From: JBBDMC01 sp963775235
GTDB lineage: Bacteria > Pseudomonadota > Alphaproteobacteria > Rhizobiales > Kaistiaceae
Assembly: GCA_963775235.1 (NCBI GenBank)
Contig: CAVZHY010000007.1
Span: 434,001-498,000 of the forward strand
Direction: 5' to 3'
Length of the DNA stretch: 64,000 bases
The position numbers were made by a program, and so were the translations under genes. Below the pieces are notes generated by a model. The model saw nothing but the letters and a program-made list of their open reading frames with translations, had not been told where the DNA came from and did not search any database. The first letter of the stretch is position 1. Each line of letters opens with the position of its first letter. Shown one piece after another: positions 24,880-33,520 of this stretch.

Positions 24880-25488
24880 ATGAAACGGGATGATGACGAC
24901 ACGGTGCAGCCGGCGCCGGCGGCCGGGTCTGGGAAGGAATATTATCACGACAAAAAAGACCGGGTCTTCGTCCGCGGCATCGAGGGTGCCTATAATCTAT
25001 CGGATGAGCTCGCTCGGTTGCGCGCGATGCCACGAGTACGCAAAGCACGCGAGCTGAAATTCGTCGACGGTCCGCAAACCTACAGCCGCCATTACGTCGA
25101 GCCGAAAGACGGCATCACCCAGAACTTCCACCTTCACCTCGAGGAGTACGGTCCGGGCGGCAAGAGCCAGAAACACGGCCACGTCAATGAGGCGGCCTTT
25201 TACATCCTGGATGGCGAAGGCTACGAGATCCACGACGACATCCGTTACGACTGGAAAGCCGGCGACGTAGCCATCGTCCATAACAATTGCGTCCATCAGC
25301 ACTTCAACGCGTCGCCGGACAAGCCCGCCCGGGCGCTGGTGATCAAGACCAAGCCGATGTTCATATTCATGAACATGTTGTTCCAGAAGACCGGGGAGTC
25401 GCGTCCCAAGGTGCCGGCGCCGGGCGGCGAAGCCTTTGAGGCGCGTGAAGAGGAAGAGGATTTCAACCACCCGAAGGGCGGGTACTGA
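24880..25488 (+). CDS. Cupin-domain protein (type A, plus-strand pair)
   Basis: A 202-residue single-cupin protein, the paralogue of 23813-24397 on the opposite strand. Residues about 85-165 hold the cupin, with QKHGHVNEAAFYILDGEGYE and HNNCVHQHF carrying the presumed metal ligands. The C-terminus is acidic (EAREEEEDF). I chose the ATG at 24880 with GGGAAAC upstream; a TTG at 24847 is unlikely. The next gene starts one base after the stop, so the two products are made together. Role unknown; in an aromatic-acid island a dioxygenase or accessory function is plausible. Confidence 0.77.
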   Translation: MKRDDDDTVQPAPAAGSGKEYYHDKKDRVFVRGIEGAYNLSDELARLRAMPRVRKARELKFVDGPQTYSRHYVEPKDGITQNFHLHLEEYGPGGKSQKHGHVNEAAFYILDGEGYEIHDDIRYDWKAGDVAIVHNNCVHQHFNASPDKPARALVIKTKPMFIFMNMLFQKTGESRPKVPAPGGEAFEAREEEEDFNHPKGGY

Positions 25489-25489
25489 G

Positions 25490-26101
25490 ATGGCATGGAG
25501 CGAAGCGGGCAGCTGGATCGACGGTGAAGAGAATGCGCCTCTCTATCAGGGGCTTCTGGACGATGCGGCGACCGCCCCGGTGCGCAACGCCGGGCGCCGC
25601 AAGGTGCTGCACCCGGCCGACATGCCATGGGAAATGTCGCGCCAGGGCTTGCTCAAGCACCTGATCAATGAGGCGATGAACACCCGCATGGAGACCGTCG
25701 ACGCTTATATGCAGATCCTCCCGCCGGGCAGCCGGTCGGGCAAGCATCGGCACCTCGCGGAGGAATGTCTCTACGTCGTCGAAGGCTGCGGCTACGATCT
25801 TCACCAGGACTGCGAGGTGGAAATTACCGACGACTACCACTGGAAGCCGCAGGACGAGATCAAGCGCTTCGAGTGGGAAGCGGGCGACGTCATCTACATT
25901 CCGCCGAACACCATTCATCAGCACTTCAACGCTGATCAGGAACGACCGGCGCGCCTCATCTCGGCCATCAATCGCATCTTCAAGCACAGCGGTCTCAACG
26001 ATCTTGAGCAGATCGAGGATGCGCCTGAATTCGAACCGGCGCTGTCGCTGACGCCTGAAATCATCCGCCAATTTCTGCGCGGCGAACGCAGGCGCGGCTA
26101 A
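25490..26101 (+). CDS. Cupin-domain protein (type B, plus-strand pair)
   Basis: A 203-residue single-cupin protein, the paralogue of 23204-23794. Here the metal site looks complete: GSRSGKHRHLAEECLYVVEG and IPPNTIHQHF. The ATG at 25490 follows the type A stop by one base. In the minus-strand paralogue one of these histidines is missing, so the plus-strand pair may be the catalytic version. An EamA permease gene starts one base after its stop. Confidence 0.77.
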   Translation: MAWSEAGSWIDGEENAPLYQGLLDDAATAPVRNAGRRKVLHPADMPWEMSRQGLLKHLINEAMNTRMETVDAYMQILPPGSRSGKHRHLAEECLYVVEGCGYDLHQDCEVEITDDYHWKPQDEIKRFEWEAGDVIYIPPNTIHQHFNADQERPARLISAINRIFKHSGLNDLEQIEDAPEFEPALSLTPEIIRQFLRGERRRG

Positions 26102-26102
26102 C

Positions 26103-27077
26103 GTGCTCGGCGCGATCCTCGCGCTCCTTTCAGCGGCGACTTTCGGTCTCAACAACGCTGGAGTTCGCCGGGGTGTCCTGAGCGGTTCCGTGCTGCAGGC
26201 GCTCGCCATCACCGTTCCGATGGGCGTGCCGCTGTTCCTCGTTGTCGCGTTGGCGGCAGGCGCCGAGGGCCGGCTGTGGTCCCTCGATGGGACAAGTTGG
26301 GCATGGCTGTCCGTCGCCGGTATCGTTCATTTCGTGTTCGGACGGTACGGCAACTACAAGGCGACCCAAAAGCTCGGCGCCGCGCTGTCGGGTCCGATCC
26401 AGCAGCTTAGCATCCCGGTCACGCTGGTTCTGGCCATTATGTTCCTCCACGAATCGCTGACGCCGCTGAGGTTGATCGGTATCGCGCTGGTGATGTTCGC
26501 TCCGATGGTCATCCTGCGGCGGCGCGATAAGCGCGAAGGCAAGCGCGGGCCATCGTTGTTCAAACCTGACTACGTCGGCGGCACCCTGTGGGGAACGGTA
26601 GGCGCAATCGGGTACGGCACCAGCCCGTTACTGATTCGCTTCGGGCTCGAGGGCGGGAGCGTGCCCGACAGCATAGCCGGCGGATTGATCTCATACCTGG
26701 CGGCGACGGTAGTTATCATGCTGGTACTCCTGATACCGGCGAACACGAGGGAGATCGCCCGGCTCGAGCGAAAGACGGCCGGGTGGTTCGCTTTTTCCGG
26801 CGCGGCCGTGTTCCTTTCCCAGCTGTTTCGCTACATGTCGCTGGTTCTCGCGCCGGTGTCGGTGGTTGCCGCTATTCAACGCACGTCCGTGGCGTTTCGG
26901 ACCGTGTTTGGCTGGGCGCTGAACCGCGAGTACGAAATTATCGACGGGCGCACTTTGATCGGCATTGGCCTGTCGATGCTCGGTGCGTTGGCTCTGACGA
27001 TGAGCACCGACGTCGTCGTCGCCTACGTGCCGCTTCCGGCTTGGATGGCGGCGATGGCGCAATGGACATGGCCTTGA
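26103..27077 (+). CDS. EamA/DMT-family permease
   Basis: A 324-residue membrane protein with ten hydrophobic helices in two EamA repeats (about 1-140 and 155-305). It starts at a GTG one base after the stop of the type B cupin gene, so it is cotranscribed with the cupin pair. The protein opens LGAILALLSAATFGLNNAGV, typical of the family, and has a basic loop (RRRDKREGKRG) between the repeats. DMT transporters move small metabolites in or out; the cargo here may be a substrate or product of the cupin proteins. Confidence 0.83.
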   Translation: MLGAILALLSAATFGLNNAGVRRGVLSGSVLQALAITVPMGVPLFLVVALAAGAEGRLWSLDGTSWAWLSVAGIVHFVFGRYGNYKATQKLGAALSGPIQQLSIPVTLVLAIMFLHESLTPLRLIGIALVMFAPMVILRRRDKREGKRGPSLFKPDYVGGTLWGTVGAIGYGTSPLLIRFGLEGGSVPDSIAGGLISYLAATVVIMLVLLIPANTREIARLERKTAGWFAFSGAAVFLSQLFRYMSLVLAPVSVVAAIQRTSVAFRTVFGWALNREYEIIDGRTLIGIGLSMLGALALTMSTDVVVAYVPLPAWMAAMAQWTWP

Positions 27078-27100
27078 GTCGCGTCAGTCCGATCAGCGAA

Positions 27101-27940
27101 CTAGTGTGACATCAGGACCGGAATGGCGATCTTCTTGAAGACGTCGTTGGTGACACCGCCGATGAGGTCTTCGCTGAACTTGCTGTGTTCATAAGCACCC
27201 ATCACCAGCAGCCCGGCCTGGCGCTGGCGGCAGTAGTCGGCAATGGTTGCGCCGATTGAGCCCTTGCGTGGCAGGCGCGCCCATTCCGTCTTGATTCCGT
27301 GACGCCTGAGGTGCGCAGAGATGTCGGCCCCCTCGATGCCGTCCTTCGGCGTATCCTCGCCAACGGTGAGGATGGTGACGAGAGTCTTGGTCTCAAGGAT
27401 CTGCATGGCATCCGACATTGCCCGTGCTGCAGCCCGCTTGCCATCCCACGCGAATACGGCATGCTCTCCCAGTGCGGCCACCTTGTAGTTCTTGGGAATG
27501 ACCAGCACCGGCCGGCCGCTTTGCAAGGCCACCAGGTCAGGGTGAAGGACCAGCTGATCCTCGCCGGGGACCGACGCGTACTCGCCAAGCAGCGTGATAT
27601 CGAAGCAACGGGCGATCTCGGCTATGGTGTTATCCGGCGCCCCATAGATGTCGATCCAGTGAACCTTGTCGCCAAGGTCGGATCCGGCGGTTACCTCGCG
27701 AAACCGTGCTGCGATGCCGTCGTACACCTCTTCTTTCAGGCGAGTGACGACTTCGTTGATCTGGTTTGCGATGCTCGTCGACAGCCAGGAAGCCGTCCCC
27801 GACAGGAATTGCGGCACGCCGTGAGCGAGCACGCCAGTAACGTGCGCGTCGTACTTCTTCGCCATCAACAGAGCCATTCCGACCGCAGCGTCGGACAACT
27901 CAGTGCCATTGTAGGCGACGAGAATGTTCTTGATGGCCAT
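27101..27940 (-). CDS. Universal stress protein, two UspA domains
   Basis: A 279-residue tandem UspA protein. The first domain starts KNILVAYNGTELSDAAVGMA. The second ends with MGAYEHSKFSEDLIGGVTND, which fits the ATP-binding G-x2-G-x9-G(S/T) motif only loosely, and the strand KKIAIPVLMSH. Such proteins respond to stress and bind ATP or AMP. The ATG at 27940 has GGGAGAACGGT upstream. It is convergent with the EamA gene and appears monocistronic. Confidence 0.88.
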   Translation of the reverse strand: MAIKNILVAYNGTELSDAAVGMALLMAKKYDAHVTGVLAHGVPQFLSGTASWLSTSIANQINEVVTRLKEEVYDGIAARFREVTAGSDLGDKVHWIDIYGAPDNTIAEIARCFDITLLGEYASVPGEDQLVLHPDLVALQSGRPVLVIPKNYKVAALGEHAVFAWDGKRAAARAMSDAMQILETKTLVTILTVGEDTPKDGIEGADISAHLRRHGIKTEWARLPRKGSIGATIADYCRQRQAGLLVMGAYEHSKFSEDLIGGVTNDVFKKIAIPVLMSH

Positions 27941-28229
27941 ACCGTTCTCCCTGCCTGCCGCCGTCCGCGGTCAGGATGGATTGTCCTGCGAGCGGACGCT
28001 CCGTGCAAGATGGGGGTCGCCGACGCCGGCGAAGCGCCGGCAACCACCAATCTTGGAGCTCATTTCAGCAATACGGGCGGAAGGCACCGCGTCCCGATCG
28101 GCGGTCCTCCAAAATGCCGGCCCCGCCGCGGTTTCGATGCAGGCCGGCTGGCGAAATCTCCAAAAAGCCCGCAAACCCGTGGCGGATTCAGGGGGTTCTT
28201 TAACCGTTGGGCGACACTTCCGCGCCACG

Positions 28230-28370
28230 ATGGGCGGCATGCGGATCGTGATTTTCGTCGTTGGAATATTCTTGTTCGTCGCGGCGGACCTCACCGTCAA
28301 CAACGGTGCATCGTTCGGCGGCTGGATTTACGCTGTGGCCAGTTGGCTGCGGAACAGCGGAGTGATGTGA
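28230..28370 (+). CDS. Small single-helix membrane protein
   Basis: A 46-residue protein with a hydrophobic helix near the N-terminus (MRIVIFVVGIFLFVAADLTV) and a short tail. The ATG at 28230 and another at 28239 are both usable. Codon use has a strong GC-rich third position in the coding frame. It is a stand-alone gene convergent with the TerC-like gene. Function unknown; the small size leaves some doubt that it is real. Confidence 0.45.
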   Translation: MGGMRIVIFVVGIFLFVAADLTVNNGASFGGWIYAVASWLRNSGVM

Positions 28371-28400
28371 GCCGGGCGCCGCTCACTGTCGGATGCCGGT

Positions 28401-29057
28401 TCAAAGGAGGCCGCGTTCTCGCGCGGCTCCCAGGACATCCCAGCCGCCTTCCCAGATCATGGTCACGGCAACCCAGGCTATGAGGGCCAGGCCGAGATAT
28501 GAGATCCACGGGTAGCGCCCAAGCAGGCGTGCAACCAGCGTGGCGGCAGCACCCATCAGGGCTACCGAGAGCGACAGACCCACAATCAGGACCCAGACGT
28601 GGTCCCTGGCGGTGCCGGCGACCGCCAGCACGTTGTCGAGCGACATCGAAACGTCGGCGAGGACGATCTGGGAGAGCGCGGCACCGAAGGTCTTTTTGGC
28701 CGGCGCCCCCGATGTGGCGCCTTGGCCGGCGCTATCAGCGTTGAGCGGAGTGGCGCCAGCTTGCTCGCGAACGTGCGCCGATCGTTTGGTCTCCCGCCAC
28801 AGCTTCCACGCCACCCACAGCAGCAAAAGGCCGCCCGCCAGCGTCAGGCCGATGATGCCGAGCAGCTGCACCGCAAAAAATGCAAGCACGATGCGCAGGA
28901 CCGCCGCCGTCCCGATGCCGACGATGATCGCCTTTCTGCGCAATTCGTCCCGCAGGCCGGCCGCGGCCATTCCGACGACGATCGCATTATCGCCAGCCAG
29001 GACCAGATCAATGAAGATGACGCTGACCAGCGCAACCAGTTCGGAATAAAGAGGCAT
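28401..29057 (-). CDS. TerC-family membrane protein (YjbE-like)
   Basis: A 218-residue membrane protein with about seven helices. The two family motifs with conserved aspartates are VIFIDLVLAGDNAIVVGMAA near residue 15 and LADVSMSLDNVLAVAGTA near 135. A hydrophilic loop of about 35 residues separates the halves. Family members are thought to export manganese or protect against tellurite. I see no manganese riboswitch upstream. Size agrees with the YjbE group. Confidence 0.85.
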   Translation of the reverse strand: MPLYSELVALVSVIFIDLVLAGDNAIVVGMAAAGLRDELRRKAIIVGIGTAAVLRIVLAFFAVQLLGIIGLTLAGGLLLLWVAWKLWRETKRSAHVREQAGATPLNADSAGQGATSGAPAKKTFGAALSQIVLADVSMSLDNVLAVAGTARDHVWVLIVGLSLSVALMGAAATLVARLLGRYPWISYLGLALIAWVAVTMIWEGGWDVLGAARERGLL

Positions 29058-29194
29058 CGGTGATCGGTCTTCCGTGATGCGGCCACAGGCGCCGCCGCGT
29101 CGCGCTCCGTGCAGCCCGGTCGCAGCTCTTCGGCCGGCGCAACGTCATACGTATATAAGATTGGCGGCGCAAACGGCGCCGGGCGGCAGCTGCG

Positions 29195-30079
29195 TCAGGC
29201 TGTCGAAGCCACGCGCGCCTGGGTGCCCAGGCTCCCGCCGGTGCGGCGACGGATTTCGGAGACGGCGGTCACTGCCAGGCCGGCCGCCAGGACCCACCAG
29301 GCGGGGCGAATCATGTAGCTGAAATCAAGGTTTGCCTGGAGCACCATCAGCCCGTCGACCCCCGGTCTCATGAAGGCATACCAGCCCGCCTCGGCGAGCG
29401 CGGTTGTCACCGCGGCCGTGAGCGAGAGCAGGACAAGCGGCACCAGCCCCTCCTTGTGGCCGTACCGCGCCATCAGGCGATATCCCATCAGCCAGAAGAA
29501 GAAGCCGGAGAACAGCACCGGTTGGGTCACGTCGGCCTTCGCCTGCATGTAGAAATGCAGAAAGCCGAGGAAACCGATGGCGTACACCAGCCGGTGCAGC
29601 CGGTTCCAGTTGCGGCCGCCCATCCGGCGGACCATGCCGTCGGTCGATGTTACGCCGAGGGCGACAAGACCGAGAAGCGCGGTGAAGCCGATGGTGAGAT
29701 AAATGCGCAGGGCGATTTCCTGGGCAACGGTGATCAAATTCCAGCTGGAATCGATGATGAACATCGAAAAATGGGCGAGGATATAGGCGAGGGCGGTGAG
29801 CCCCAGGATGCGCCGGATCTGGATGAGCTTCGACCATTCGAACAGACGCCGCGCCGGCGTAACCGCTAGAGTCATAAGGAGAAAATAGATCGTCCAGGTG
29901 CCGAGAAAGAGCGTCGCCTCGTGGATCGGGCGGGGGCCGAGGCCGATCGCCAGGGTGCGGAAGATGAGCCAGAGGGCGGGCAGACTGACCAGGACCAGCG
30001 TCGTTGACTTCAACGGGGAGAAGCGTCCCGCCTTGTCATTCCACGGCAGTTTTCGGGCGATCGGGCGGGGCGGGGTCAT
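29195..30079 (-). CDS. msrQ: Methionine sulfoxide reductase heme-binding subunit MsrQ
   Basis: A 294-residue membrane protein with MsrQ/YedZ features in about seven or more helices: heme histidines in YILAHFSMFII and in NWNRLHRLVYAIGFLGFLHFYM, and a core of six helices. MsrQ passes electrons from the quinone pool to the periplasmic molybdoenzyme MsrP, which repairs oxidised methionine. No msrP gene is next to it. I chose the ATG at 30079 (MTPPRPIARK); an ATG at 30094 is possible. About 60 residues of extra hydrophobic sequence follow the usual domain end. Confidence 0.8.
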   Translation of the reverse strand: MTPPRPIARKLPWNDKAGRFSPLKSTTLVLVSLPALWLIFRTLAIGLGPRPIHEATLFLGTWTIYFLLMTLAVTPARRLFEWSKLIQIRRILGLTALAYILAHFSMFIIDSSWNLITVAQEIALRIYLTIGFTALLGLVALGVTSTDGMVRRMGGRNWNRLHRLVYAIGFLGFLHFYMQAKADVTQPVLFSGFFFWLMGYRLMARYGHKEGLVPLVLLSLTAAVTTALAEAGWYAFMRPGVDGLMVLQANLDFSYMIRPAWWVLAAGLAVTAVSEIRRRTGGSLGTQARVASTA

Positions 30080-30431
30080 GCGGGTTCCGTGCATCGCAGA
30101 TGGATATTCGCAGGCGGGCAGGTGATCGCAATGGCTATAGCGGCAATCCGTCATCACCCGCAGGTCAATTCTGCGTAGGGAGCCGGTGACCACCGGCGGA
30201 AAGGGCCGCTCGGCGGCCGGGCCGGCGTTTCATATCGCGACGCCACCTGTCGCGAAGGGGGACAGGGCCCTGGTGCGCCTCGTTGCGGGGCCTCCTGCGT
30301 TGCGGTGTTTGGCCGCTGCTCTCCCTGGCGCGAGGCATGCACGTGGCATGAGGACAACCGGGCTGGTATTCTCGGCAACGTTTGGTTAACCCTCTCGGCC
30401 CCGCCCAGGGAAAGTGGAGTGCCGTGCTCCC

Positions 30432-31067
30432 GTGAGCGACACCACCGACAACAGTGCCGGCAACGTCCGCAGCCTGCGTGACGCCATCCGCCAGGTGCGG
30501 CTCGCCGAGACCGAGCGCTCGGACGTGGTGGTGGAACTTCGCGACGCCGAGCGCGCCCGGCTGGAGCTTCTCTCCGACGACCTGAAGAGCGTCTTCGCCG
30601 AGGTGCCGGCCGACGACGAGCAGTTCATTTTCACGGTGACGCCGGGGACGCCGCCGCGGCTCTGGATCGACATGACCGCGTTCGTGGTGATGGGGCGCGA
30701 CCGGCGCACGTACCGCTTCCTCAAGGACACCCGCCTCGGACGTACGATCATCCTGGAGACGGCCAAGCTCGACGACATGGCCGACACCATCACCCACTAC
30801 GTGGCGGAGCGCATCATCGAGCGCGAACGGGCGATCGAGGGCGACTGGCTGATCAAGCGGGTGATGCGCGACGAGGCGAGCCGGCGGGAGCAGACGAGCC
30901 GGCGCCGCGAAGCCCGCGAGGTGGCGGCCGCCATCGTCGAGACGCCGGCGCCACCCCCGCCGCGCCGGGAATGGGCGAGCCTCGGCTGGGTGATCGCCGC
31001 CTTCCTCGGCGGCATTCTCATTGGTGTGATCGTGCTCTTCGCCTACGCCTGGTTCTCGGTCAGCTAG
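30432..31067 (+). CDS. Conserved hypothetical protein with C-terminal membrane anchor
   Basis: A protein of about 211 residues. The N-terminal half is charged and helical (LRDAIRQVRLAETERSDVVV, LRDAERARLELLSDDL), followed by a globular part with FIFTVTPGTPPRLWIDMTAF and YRFLKDTRLGRTIILE. One hydrophobic helix at the C-terminus is WVIAAFLGGILIGVIVLFAY. It looks like a tail-anchored cytoplasmic protein common in Alphaproteobacteria; the function is unknown to me. I prefer the GTG at 30432 (MSDTTDNS); a GTG at 30414 is also possible. Confidence 0.7.
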   Translation: MSDTTDNSAGNVRSLRDAIRQVRLAETERSDVVVELRDAERARLELLSDDLKSVFAEVPADDEQFIFTVTPGTPPRLWIDMTAFVVMGRDRRTYRFLKDTRLGRTIILETAKLDDMADTITHYVAERIIERERAIEGDWLIKRVMRDEASRREQTSRRREAREVAAAIVETPAPPPPRREWASLGWVIAAFLGGILIGVIVLFAYAWFSVS

Positions 31068-31103
31068 AGCGATTTCGCTTTTCTCTCAGTCGCGAAATCG
31101 CTC
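31067..31103. repeat. Inverted repeat at the end of the 30432 gene
   Basis: GAGCGATTTCGC and its exact complement enclose 13 bases. The left arm starts on the last base of the stop codon of the upstream gene. It would form a stable hairpin but has no T run, so it is either a weak terminator or one of the short palindromic repeats common in such genomes. Confidence 0.6.
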
Positions 31104-31106
31104 CAG

Positions 31107-31220
31107 CTCATTGTCTCTCCGCAACTCCGGACGGAAAACCAGTTCCCACTTTTCCTGGAGTTGCTCATTGTTTCTCCGCAACTCCGGACGGAAAACCGGT
31201 GCCCACTTTTCCTGGAGTTG
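31107..31220. repeat. Two tandem copies of a 57-bp repeat
   Basis: Units at 31107-31163 and 31164-31220 are identical except for three bases (at 31115, 31141 and 31144 in unit 1). The repeated unit contains CTCCGCAACTCCGGACGG and ends CTTTTCCTGGAGTTG. There are only two copies with no spacer, so it is not a CRISPR array. Confidence 0.85.
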
Positions 31221-31229
31221 CTCCAGAGA

Positions 31230-32117
31230 TCAGCCGGCAATGCGCTGCTCGTGTGTGGTCTTGACCGCACCGTTGCCGGTGAACTGGCGCCGGGTGAGGT
31301 CGATCGTCGCGGTGCCGTCTTTTCCTTCGATCCTCAACAGATTGTACGAGCCGCCGGCGCGGTGCTCGCGGGGCACCAGCGATGCCGCCGCGGCGCCGAC
31401 CACCGGCACCGGACGGGCGTCGCCGGGAACGCTCGCGACGCTGAAGCGGTGGTTGTGGCCATGGAGAACCAGCTCGGCACCGTGGCGCGCGATCACGTCG
31501 CGAAAGCGGGCCGCGTCCGTCAGCCGTCGGTGCCAGGGGGTAGAGCCTGCAACCGGGTCGTGGTGGATCAGCACGACGCGGGCGAGACCCTCCAGGCCGG
31601 TCGCGGCCAGCACCTCGCCCAGCGCGGCAGTTTGCGCCGGCCCGAGCGTGCCGGTCGCCATCAGCGGCGGCGTCGCCACCGCCGTCGAGAGGCCGATCAG
31701 CGTCAGCGGCCCCCGCCGGCGCACGAAGGGAAAGTCGGCCTTGTCCCGCTCGTCGCCGGCCATGAACGGGCGCCAGGCGCGATTCAGTATCGCGAAGGCG
31801 CCGGGCACATAGGCATCATGGTTGCCGGGAACGACCGTAACGGCCTCCGGCGCGCCGAGGGCGGCCAGCCACTCGCGGCCGTGGTCGAACTCGGCGGCGA
31901 GGCCGAGGTTGGCGAGGTCGCCGGTGACGGCGATGAGGTCCGGAGCGCTGGCGCGCATGTCTGCGAGGAGCGCGTCGAGGACGGCGCTGTCGTAGACGTG
32001 GTTGCGGTTGCCGCGCCAGTTGAGGAACCCGAACGCCCGCTTTGAGAGAAGATCGCCCGCCGTCACCGGCGGCAGCGGCGCGAGGTGGGGATCGGAAAGA
32101 TGGGCGATGAGAACCAT
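31230..32117 (-). CDS. Calcineurin-like metallophosphoesterase
   Basis: A 295-residue phosphoesterase. The five metal-binding blocks are in order: SDPHLAP (residue 8), TGDLANLG (about 62), GNHDAYV (about 98), LIHHDPV (about 190) and LHGHNH (about 230). There is no signal peptide. The layout matches cyclic-nucleotide or phospholipid-type hydrolases of the family; the substrate is not predictable. Start ATG at 32117. Confidence 0.87.
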   Translation of the reverse strand: MVLIAHLSDPHLAPLPPVTAGDLLSKRAFGFLNWRGNRNHVYDSAVLDALLADMRASAPDLIAVTGDLANLGLAAEFDHGREWLAALGAPEAVTVVPGNHDAYVPGAFAILNRAWRPFMAGDERDKADFPFVRRRGPLTLIGLSTAVATPPLMATGTLGPAQTAALGEVLAATGLEGLARVVLIHHDPVAGSTPWHRRLTDAARFRDVIARHGAELVLHGHNHRFSVASVPGDARPVPVVGAAAASLVPREHRAGGSYNLLRIEGKDGTATIDLTRRQFTGNGAVKTTHEQRIAG

Positions 32118-32266
32118 CGCCGGGGCTTACCCGACCCCGCGACGCGGGGGAAGGGCGCCCACGCCCGCGGCGGTCGCCACGCCAGCCGGACCGACCCGGC
32201 GGGCGGCGCTCGACCAAGCCATTGTGCCCGGTGCAAGGGAGCGTAGAGTTCCGCGAAAAGACCGGA

Positions 32267-33091
32267 ATGGTACTGCGCCCCATGCTCAACGATGATGAGA
32301 TATTTGGTTCCCCAGACCGGGTTCTGCTCACGAGACGTAGCGCCAGCCTGTGGTCGCTGCTGCAAGATGACCCGCGTTTCGCATACAACGGCCGGCTTGT
32401 TGCCCTGAGCGATCCCGGCCCCGACGCCGTCGATGTCCTGTCGGCGATGGCGAGGCTCCAGGGCGCGGCTGTCTCGTATTTCTATCCATCCATCGACGCC
32501 GAGTGCCTGTTCGCGCAACTCCGGGAACGAGGCTTCGCCACGGATCGTCACGAGCATTACTGGGGCGGTGAAAACGCTCTCGCTTCCAGCCTGAAGGTTC
32601 AGCAACTTTACGCGCTGCCGGCCGATCTCAGCGTTTCGATCATCGATGCGGATACGCCACGCGAGATAGTTGGCGCCGTCGCCGCGCTTTGTCAGTCGTG
32701 CGACGTCATGCCGGTGCCGGGTTCGATCATGAGGGGCATCGCGCGCAAGGGTATTTGCCTGTTCGCGGCAGACCGGTCGGGTGATCCGGTCGCCACCGCG
32801 TCGGCGTACCTGATCCATCATCCGTCAAGTCGACACGCAACCGACGCGTTCTGGGGCATGCTGGCGACGCGGGAGGACCGGCGTGGCGAGAAGATCGCGC
32901 TGCTTCTGGGGGCGCGGGCGATCGTCCATATGTGGGAGCAGCAGGGTGCGCGCGGTTTCATGACCGGTGTCAGGGCGGACAATGGGTCGTCGCAAGCGCT
33001 ATGCAACAAACTTGGTGTTGGTGGGACCGATTGGATCTACGCCTCGTGCATTGACAGGGCGCTTTTCGGCGGATCGTCGGTGACGAAATAG
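32267..33091 (+). CDS. GNAT-like N-acetyltransferase
   Basis: About 274 residues with a C-terminal GNAT-like domain; the acetyl-CoA-binding stretch is probably LATREDRRGEKIALLLGARA (about 200-220), followed by GVRADNGSSQALCNKLGV, a typical strand-helix of the family. The N-terminal part has no domain I recognise. The ATG at 32267 or 32282 may be the start. No operon partner. Substrate unknown. Confidence 0.62.
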   Translation: MVLRPMLNDDEIFGSPDRVLLTRRSASLWSLLQDDPRFAYNGRLVALSDPGPDAVDVLSAMARLQGAAVSYFYPSIDAECLFAQLRERGFATDRHEHYWGGENALASSLKVQQLYALPADLSVSIIDADTPREIVGAVAALCQSCDVMPVPGSIMRGIARKGICLFAADRSGDPVATASAYLIHHPSSRHATDAFWGMLATREDRRGEKIALLLGARAIVHMWEQQGARGFMTGVRADNGSSQALCNKLGVGGTDWIYASCIDRALFGGSSVTK

Positions 33092-33241
33092 CTGGCCGAG
33101 ATGCTACGTCCCCGCACGAATCCCCGGATTGCGCGGAGTTCACCCCCGGCGCACCGAAGGGGCGACCGGGGGCTCCATCCGGGCTCCTTGCTGTGAGGCG
33201 GCGACTCACAATCCGCATCAGAGAAGGCAAGGCATCAAGAA

Positions 33242-33520
33242 ATGACCAAAGTGATCCTTTCCGCAAGGGCCGTTGAGGAGTTGAGGCGGGTCTTCAATTC
33301 TTTGATGCGGAAAAATTCTCAAGAGGAGGCAATGATCCCCAGCCTCATTTGGGCGGACAACATCAAAATTTGGACCGACAAGCGGGAACAAGGTTCAAGC
33401 GTCTATAGCTTGGGTCCTCCAAGTCAAGTGCTCGGGCCGCGCTTTGACGTAGGTGCCATCGAAAAGAGCAAGATTAAACAAGAAGACAGAACGGTTGCTA
33501 ATGGCGAGGATACGACGTGA
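33242..33520 (+). CDS. Hypothetical protein, AT-richer than neighbours
   Basis: A 92-residue hydrophilic protein (MTKVILSARAVEELRRVFNS) with no recognised domain. Its base composition is clearly lower in GC than the surrounding genes, which hints at recent acquisition. It lies between the acetyltransferase gene and a repeat-rich intergenic region. No good ribosome site is visible; the gene is doubtful. Confidence 0.4.
   Translation: MTKVILSARAVEELRRVFNSLMRKNSQEEAMIPSLIWADNIKIWTDKREQGSSVYSLGPPSQVLGPRFDVGAIEKSKIKQEDRTVANGEDTT

Noticed and set aside
31107..31220. CRISPR array
   Set aside because: Only two directly adjacent 57-bp copies with no unique spacers, and no cas genes nearby.
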